Source of the DNA: Pseudomonadota bacterium
GTDB taxonomy: Bacteria; Pseudomonadota; Gammaproteobacteria; Acidiferrobacterales; Acidiferrobacteraceae
Direction: 5' to 3'
DNA length: 9,541 bases
Assembly (NCBI GenBank): GCA_021797365.1
Contig: JAJZZU010000074.1
Location: forward strand, 1 to 9,541
Both the position numbers and the translations under genes were made by a program. This document shows positions 6,020-9,541 of the stretch, one piece after another (positions within the stretch are counted from its first letter, which is position 1; each line of letters begins with the position of its first letter). The notes below the pieces were generated by a model. It saw nothing but the letters and a program-made list of their open reading frames with translations. It had not been told where the DNA came from and did not search any database.

Positions 6020-7095
6020 TGCGGGCCGATGTCCATTCCTTTGCCGCGGCGGCCCCGGACGATGTCGAAGGGTTGGCGCGCGCCTTGCGGGACCGGCGTA
6101 TCGCCGCCGCCGATATCGTGGCTGTCATCGGCAAGACCGAGGGCAACGGCGCGGGCAACGATTTCACGCGGGCCATGGCGACACAGGCCTTCACGCGGCT
6201 ATTGGCCGAATATCTGGCGATCCCGGAACGAGACGTCGAGCGCCGCGTCATGCTGTCGTTCTCGGGGGGCTCCGAAGGCGTCATAACGCCCCATTACCTA
6301 GTGTGCACGAAAACCGGGGTCGTGGCGCCAGGTGAACCCGCGACGCGCAAATGTCTGGCCCTCGCGGCGAGCCGCACGCGACCGCTCGATCCCGAAGAGG
6401 CGGGGACCATGGTCATGGTGCGTGAGACCGAGGCGGCTATGCGCCGGGCGATGTCCGAGCTGCGCGTGCCCCCGGACGATGTGCATCTCGTGCATGTCAA
6501 GGCGGCGCTGCCGGCGGTAGCGCCCGGCGCCATACACCCGCCGCGCTGCACCATGGTCCATGCGCGCGCCGCTTCGGCTCTGGGGGTGGCGGCCGCGCTC
6601 GGCGAGGTCGACGGTGACGCGCTTACCGATGACGCCATAGCGACGCGTCTCGAACTCTACTCGCAGGTAGCCAATGTCTCGGCCAAGCCCGGCGTTTGCG
6701 CAAGCGAGATTTTGGTGTTCGCGAACTCCCCTTACTGGGATAGCCCGTGCCGCATCCATCACGCCGTAATGCGCGACATTATCGACATAGAGCCGGTACG
6801 CGCGCTGTTGGCCACCGCCGGCCTGTCTACGTGCGGGCAGCTCGCGCCCGACCAGGCGCGGCGTATCCGTGCCATATTCGCCAAATCCGATGCCGATCCC
6901 AGCCATAGTATCCGTGGTCGCCGCCATACCATGTGGACCGACGAGGATTTCAGCGACATGCGCTATTCGCGGTGCGTGGTGGGCGCCGTACTCGCGGCCC
7001 TGACGGGGACCACGGCAGTTTATGTCTCCACGCGCGCCGAACACATGGGACCGCCAGGAGGGGGGCCTGTGGCGGTGATCGTCGATGAAACCTGA
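6019..7095 (+). CDS. Cyanuric acid amidohydrolase/barbiturase-family ring hydrolase
   Basis: A 358-residue toblerone-fold amidohydrolase, close to the family's usual 360 or so. Members hydrolyse cyanuric acid (to carboxybiuret, then biuret) or barbituric acid (to ureidomalonate). Three repeat units are seen. Unit 1: VAVIGKTEGNGAGNDFTR with K39, and SFSGGSEGVITPH with S82. Unit 2: HVKAALP with K161, the ARAASALGVA segment (182-191) and NVSAKPGVCASEI (219-231). Unit 3: FAKSDADP with K289, RGRRHTM, and YVSTRAEHMGPPGGGPVA with S337. Dyads K39/S82 and K289/S337 are clear. The Ser of the second dyad is less certain, because relatives, as I recall them, read SASAG where this protein reads SAKPG. The start is the ATG at 6019 overlapping the previous stop; an upstream in-frame extension to 5923 is a shadow. 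The 3' end overlaps xdhC by 11 bases. The neighbouring hydroxylase favours barbiturate; the BiuH-like enzyme on the other arm favours cyanurate. Confidence 0.88.
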   Translation: MRADVHSFAAAAPDDVEGLARALRDRRIAAADIVAVIGKTEGNGAGNDFTRAMATQAFTRLLAEYLAIPERDVERRVMLSFSGGSEGVITPHYLVCTKTGVVAPGEPATRKCLALAASRTRPLDPEEAGTMVMVRETEAAMRRAMSELRVPPDDVHLVHVKAALPAVAPGAIHPPRCTMVHARAASALGVAAALGEVDGDALTDDAIATRLELYSQVANVSAKPGVCASEILVFANSPYWDSPCRIHHAVMRDIIDIEPVRALLATAGLSTCGQLAPDQARRIRAIFAKSDADPSHSIRGRRHTMWTDEDFSDMRYSRCVVGAVLAALTGTTAVYVSTRAEHMGPPGGGPVAVIVDET

Positions 7096-8011
7096 GGGGC
7101 CATTGGTCGAGGTGGTGGTGACGCAGGTGGCGGGGTCGGCGCCGACCGCAGTTGGGGATTCCTTGTATCTCGGTGCCTCCGGTTGGCGAGGCTCGGTAGG
7201 GGGCGGCGCCATCGAAGAGGCCCTTAAGACGCGGGCCGTTACGTGCCGCGAACAGGGCATCGGGGCGGTCGTGGAATTTTCACTCAATAGTGAGCACGAC
7301 CAATGCTGCGGAGGGCGTGTAGCGGCGATCATCTGTCCCATCCCGCCGGCGGCGGAACCTTGGCTTCAGCAGGATCTACCCCGTCTCTATGGCTGGGATC
7401 ACCGGGAACGGCCGCGGCTTATGGGGGCTTGGTGGCAGGGCCGCTGGCATCCGGCTGCGGCCGATCATATCCCGGATCCGGCCGTGCCGGAATGGCCTGC
7501 CGGTCTTCGTGTCGCGCAGAGTGGGACATATTTTTGGAAGCGCGCGGCAATCAGACATCCGTTATGGCTCTTTGGCGCCGGCCATGTCAGTGCTGCGATC
7601 GCGGCATTTGCCTGCCGCCTCGGATATGACGTTTCGGTGTTCGATACGCGCCTGGAGTGGAACAATGCGGAGCGCTTCCCGCCGGGGGCCACTCGTCATA
7701 TCGCCGCCATGCCGCCTGCCGAAGACACAAGCCCCCCACCATCGGCGCTCGTCATGACCCATAGCCATGGTCTCGATTTTGCTATCACCACGGCGCTCCT
7801 GGCGCGCCCCATCGATTACCTGGGCGTGATCGGCAGCCGGACGAAGGCCGCGCTGTTCCGAAAACGCCTCCGCGACCACGGCTATGGTGACAAAGAGCTT
7901 GCCAAGCTGCATATGCCGATGGGGTTCCCCGGTCTCGGGAAGAAACCATACGAGGTGGCGGTGGCGGTTCTTGCCGAACTTCTGCAAAGGCGCCAGGGAG
8001 GGATGTCGTGA
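7085..8011 (+). CDS. xdhC: XdhC-family molybdenum cofactor sulfuration/insertion chaperone
   Basis: A 308-residue XdhC homologue. The family binds molybdopterin cofactor, promotes its sulfuration and delivers it to xanthine-dehydrogenase-type apoenzymes. N-terminal XdhC/CoxI domain: QVAGSAPTAVGDSLYLG (14-30), GSVGGGAIEEAL (36-47) and the cofactor-linked EHDQCCGGRV (70-79) with C74/C75. C-terminal Rossmann domain: LFGAGHVSAAIAAFACRLG (162-180), VFDTR (185-189), MTHSHGLD (224-231), YLGVIGSRTKAALFRKRL (245-262) and MPMGFPGLGKKPYEVAVAV (277-295). The usual P-x-GLPIGGK stretch is altered to MGFPGLGKK. It overlaps the ring-hydrolase gene by 11 bases, so no separate promoter is likely. Its presence supports a sulfido-type molybdenum cofactor in the hydroxylase. 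Confidence 0.92.
   Translation: MKPEGPLVEVVVTQVAGSAPTAVGDSLYLGASGWRGSVGGGAIEEALKTRAVTCREQGIGAVVEFSLNSEHDQCCGGRVAAIICPIPPAAEPWLQQDLPRLYGWDHRERPRLMGAWWQGRWHPAAADHIPDPAVPEWPAGLRVAQSGTYFWKRAAIRHPLWLFGAGHVSAAIAAFACRLGYDVSVFDTRLEWNNAERFPPGATRHIAAMPPAEDTSPPPSALVMTHSHGLDFAITTALLARPIDYLGVIGSRTKAALFRKRLRDHGYGDKELAKLHMPMGFPGLGKKPYEVAVAVLAELLQRRQGGMS
7996..8002 (+). promoter_or_regulatory. Shine-Dalgarno site of the MocA-like gene
   Basis: GGGAGGG lies 8 bases before the ATG at 8011 and 5 bases before an in-frame GTG at 8008, both of which are usable. Other genes here keep 5-base spacing, so the GTG cannot be excluded. Confidence 0.65.
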
Positions 8012-8598
8012 TGGCCGTGGTATTGGCCGGCGGCCGCTCATTCCGGGCCCATGCCCCCAAGGGCTGCCGGCCTATCGAGGGCCGCCCCTGGCTTTACCGC
8101 CAATGTCGCCGATTGCGCTCGCGAGGTTTCGCGCAGGTGCGCGTCGTGCTCGGGTTCTCGGCTATGAACACCGCGCGTTGCGTGCCGCCAGGGGTCCGCA
8201 GGATCTGGAACAGGGACCGGGCGGGCGGGCCGTTCGCAAGTCTGCGCGCGGGCGTGCGCGGCGCACATGGCGCCGTGCTCGTGGTTTTGGTGGATGCTTG
8301 GCCCCCTTCGTCGGCCACGATCTATCGGCTTCGCCAGGGACTGCGCGGGGCGTCTGCCGCCACCCCCACCTGGCGTGGGCGGGGCGGGCATCCGGCCTTG
8401 CTTTCACGGGATCTCGCGAGTGCCATCGCCGGGCACGCGAATCCGGCTGAAGGGCGCCTTGATCGCGTGCTCGCGTCGAGTGGCGCACGCCGCGTTGCCG
8501 TACAGGATCGCTCGATACGGCGCAACATGAATCGGCGCAGGGATTGGGCGTTCTACCTGCGATATCGCAAGCTAAGGAGGCCGCTATGGACGGGGTAG
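8011..8598 (+). CDS. Divergent MobA/MocA-like molybdopterin nucleotidyltransferase
   Basis: A 195-residue protein of the NTP-transferase fold that adds CMP or GMP to molybdopterin. MAVVLAGGRSFR (1-12) with K17 is the nucleotide-binding loop (usually LAGGxSxRMGxxK). GGPFASLRAGV (72-82) matches the SxSLRAGL loop of MocA, LVVLVDAWPP (90-99) carries the metal-binding D95, and WRGRGGHPALLSRDL (121-135) matches the RRGHPVLF segment of MocA. The C-terminal DIDTPEDL-type metal motif instead reads NMNRRRDW (172-179), with Asn replacing the usual Asp. The Arg content is high. It follows xdhC with a TGATG overlap (a GTG at 8008 is an alternative start) and overlaps the regulator by 13 bases. The context suggests a dedicated cytidylyltransferase for this hydroxylase. 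The altered metal motif raises the possibility of reduced or different activity. Confidence 0.8.
   Translation: MAVVLAGGRSFRAHAPKGCRPIEGRPWLYRQCRRLRSRGFAQVRVVLGFSAMNTARCVPPGVRRIWNRDRAGGPFASLRAGVRGAHGAVLVVLVDAWPPSSATIYRLRQGLRGASAATPTWRGRGGHPALLSRDLASAIAGHANPAEGRLDRVLASSGARRVAVQDRSIRRNMNRRRDWAFYLRYRKLRRPLWTG
8574..8580 (+). promoter_or_regulatory. Shine-Dalgarno site that fixes the regulator start
   Basis: AAGGAGG lies 5 bases before the ATG at 8586. It favours that ATG over an in-frame TTG at 8544, which has no such site. Confidence 0.8.
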
Positions 8599-9281
8599 CG
8601 TCGCGCGTCAGTGCATCGGCTATTTATGAAAGCCTAAAGGAGATGATCTTGAGTTTCGAGATTTATCCCGGGAGCCGTATTACCGAGTCCGACCTCGCGG
8701 CGTTTTTTGGGGTGAGCCGCACGCCCGTGCGCGAGGCCCTGCAACGCCTGGCCCAGGAAGGACAGGTCAGTATCCGCACCAAGCAGGGGTGCTTCGTGCG
8801 CCAGATCAGCATATCCGAGCTTGCGCAGTTTTACCGGGTACGCACCGCGATCGAATGCCTGTCTTTGGAGATTGCCGCGAGATCCATGGCCAAAGAGGCG
8901 CTGTGGGCGCTTGCGCGGGAGTGGGATCCCGCACACTGCTCGGGGGCTGCCACCGACCTGAGCCTTATGGTGCAAAAGGAGGAGTCGTTCCACATGACGC
9001 TTGCGCGGGGCGGCGGGAATCAGGCGCTGGCGACCTATCTGAACGACATCAATGAGCGTATTCGGGTCATAAGGCGCCTTGATTTCACGGCTGGATTCCG
9101 TATCGAACGGACCTACGAAGAGCATCATAGGATCGTGTGTCTGCTGCTGGAGGGGGACTTGGCGGCCGCCAAGACGCTCATGACAGACCACATCCTGCAA
9201 AGCGAGAAATTCGCGCGTAGCGTGACATTGGAACAGCTGGCCAGGACCGAGAACGGTGCGGCTCGGTCCGCCATGCGCTAA
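8586..9281 (+). CDS. GntR-family transcriptional regulator, FCD (FadR) subfamily
   Basis: A 231-residue regulator. The N-terminal winged helix spans about residues 10-72; ITESDLAAFFGVSRTPVREAL (32-52) is the recognition helix-turn-helix typical of GntR proteins, and GCFVRQIS (68-75) closes the wing. The C-terminal all-helical FCD effector domain (about 77-212) shows the metal-site pattern: EESFHMTLA with H136, then EEHHRIV with H180/H181, and MTDHI with H202. Such domains often bind small organic acids through the metal. It is the last gene of the operon and overlaps the MocA-like gene by 13 bases. It probably senses a pathway metabolite and controls one or both plus-strand promoters. It is not an AAA+ activator, so RpoN activation must come from elsewhere, such as NtrC. 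Confidence 0.92.
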   Translation: MDGVASRVSASAIYESLKEMILSFEIYPGSRITESDLAAFFGVSRTPVREALQRLAQEGQVSIRTKQGCFVRQISISELAQFYRVRTAIECLSLEIAARSMAKEALWALAREWDPAHCSGAATDLSLMVQKEESFHMTLARGGGNQALATYLNDINERIRVIRRLDFTAGFRIERTYEEHHRIVCLLLEGDLAAAKTLMTDHILQSEKFARSVTLEQLARTENGAARSAMR

Positions 9282-9418
9282 GGCGTGCGTGGGCATTAAT
9301 GGTGCGATCCTGAGGGCCATTCCCCATAGGCGGGCTTTGTGCTGGTTTGCGAGGTGGCAGCGTCCCGGAATGGGCGCGGAGATTCGCGGTTTGGCCGCCA
9401 CAGTCCGGCAGCATCGTA

Positions 9419-9434
9419 TGGCACGAAACATGCT
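9419..9434 (+). promoter_or_regulatory. Sigma-54 (RpoN) -24/-12 promoter for a gene beyond the window
   Basis: The sequence reads TGGCACG-AAAC-ATGCT, against TGGCACG-N4-TTGCW: 7/7 in the -24 box and 4/5 in the -12 box. GG at 9420-9421 and GC at 9432-9433 have the 12-base register. The core is nearly identical to the promoter at 1856-1871 (14 of 15 bases from GG to T). The predicted transcription start is near 9445, giving a leader of about 100 bases before the next gene. Confidence 0.75.
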
Positions 9435-9439
9435 GTAGG

Positions 9440-9459
9440 TGTATGCAAGGATGCATTCA
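9440..9459 (+). promoter_or_regulatory. Candidate operator overlapping the transcription start, copy 2
   Basis: This is an imperfect inverted repeat of the form TGNATGCA-N4-TGCATNCA, with arms TGTATGCA and TGCATTCA (7 of 8 complementary). Its first 17 bases match 1873-1889 at 13 positions. The size and position suit a repressor dimer such as the local GntR protein. Confidence 0.4.
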
Positions 9460-9530
9460 AGTCCGGCGGCGTGAGGCGTTACCGCGTCGACCTGGGGAAT
9501 GCATGGCATGGTTCGTTCAGAAGTCCACGC

Positions 9531-9537
9531 GAAGGAG
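9531..9537 (+). promoter_or_regulatory. Shine-Dalgarno site for a gene starting just past the window
   Basis: GAAGGAG lies 4 bases from the window end. A start codon is expected within a few bases beyond 9541, so the RpoN promoter at 9419 has a gene to serve. Confidence 0.55.
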
Positions 9538-9541
9538 ACGA

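Larger units (their letters stand above)
9282..9541 (+). promoter_or_regulatory. Intergenic region leading to the next gene beyond the window
   Basis: These 260 bases hold no supported gene. They contain an RpoN-type promoter (9419-9434), a candidate operator (9440-9459) and, at the very end, a ribosome site (9531-9537). The 8-base arms ATGCATTC (9451-9458) and GAATGCAT (9497-9504) form an inverted repeat in the presumed leader. No convincing terminator follows the regulator gene. Confidence 0.55.

Noticed and set aside
6298..7341. Long minus-strand open frame (347 codons) opposite the ring hydrolase and xdhC
   Set aside because: It lies antisense to two clear family members, has no recognisable domain or ribosome site, and is rich in Arg, His and Pro, as expected for a GC-rich shadow frame.
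9282..9320. NtrC-type site around GCATTAATGGTGC
   Set aside because: The half-sites do not reach the 15-base GCAC-N7-GTGC spacing, and the left half lacks the GCAC core.
9282..9345. Rho-independent terminator after the regulator gene
   Set aside because: Only a short, bulged stem (GCCAT/ATaGGC) is seen, and no U-run follows.
8634..9509. Minus-strand open frame (291 codons) opposite the GntR gene
   Set aside because: The plus strand encodes an unmistakable GntR/FCD protein, and the antisense product shows no family features.

Overview
The window is GC-rich and densely packed. Strong GGAGG-type ribosome sites, ATGA/TGATG start-stop overlaps and sigma-54 (RpoN) promoter motifs point to a proteobacterium; the sequence alone does not fix the genus. 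No insertion sequence, CRISPR array, tRNA or rRNA is visible. The locus reads as one nitrogen-scavenging cluster for N-heterocycles, organised around a divergent promoter region.

Left arm (minus strand, 1-1524), in transcription order: a small metal-binding cupin, an isochorismatase-fold cysteine hydrolase that closely resembles biuret hydrolase, and the N-terminal 128 codons of a guanine-deaminase-type amidohydrolase that runs off the window at position 1.

Centre (1525-1883): a regulatory region of about 360 bp with two divergent -24/-12 (RpoN) promoter motifs, one facing each arm, and several palindromes between them. A third RpoN motif lies at 9419-9434, downstream of the last gene, and faces out of the window.

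Right arm (plus strand, 1884-9281): eight nearly contiguous genes. The first three encode the molybdopterin, [2Fe-2S] and FAD subunits of a xanthine-dehydrogenase-family molybdenum hydroxylase. They are followed by a ureidoglycolate-lyase-family protein, a cyanuric acid amidohydrolase/barbiturase (toblerone-fold) ring hydrolase, XdhC, a divergent MobA/MocA-like nucleotidyltransferase and a GntR/FCD regulator. XdhC and the MocA-like protein are probably dedicated cofactor-maturation factors for the hydroxylase.

How the genes may work together (inference): the deaminase removes an exocyclic amino group, the molybdenum hydroxylase adds oxygen to a ring carbon, and the toblerone enzyme opens the resulting fully oxidised ring (barbiturate- or cyanurate-like). 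The AllA-like and BiuH-like enzymes would then release urea or ammonia from the linear ureide. This fits either an oxidative pyrimidine route (uracil to barbiturate to ureidomalonate) or an s-triazine-type route (ammeline or similar to cyanurate to biuret). The exact substrate cannot be read from sequence. Ordinary purine breakdown explains only the deaminase, hydroxylase and AllA-like protein, not the ring hydrolase or the BiuH-like enzyme. RpoN control would fit use as a nitrogen source.
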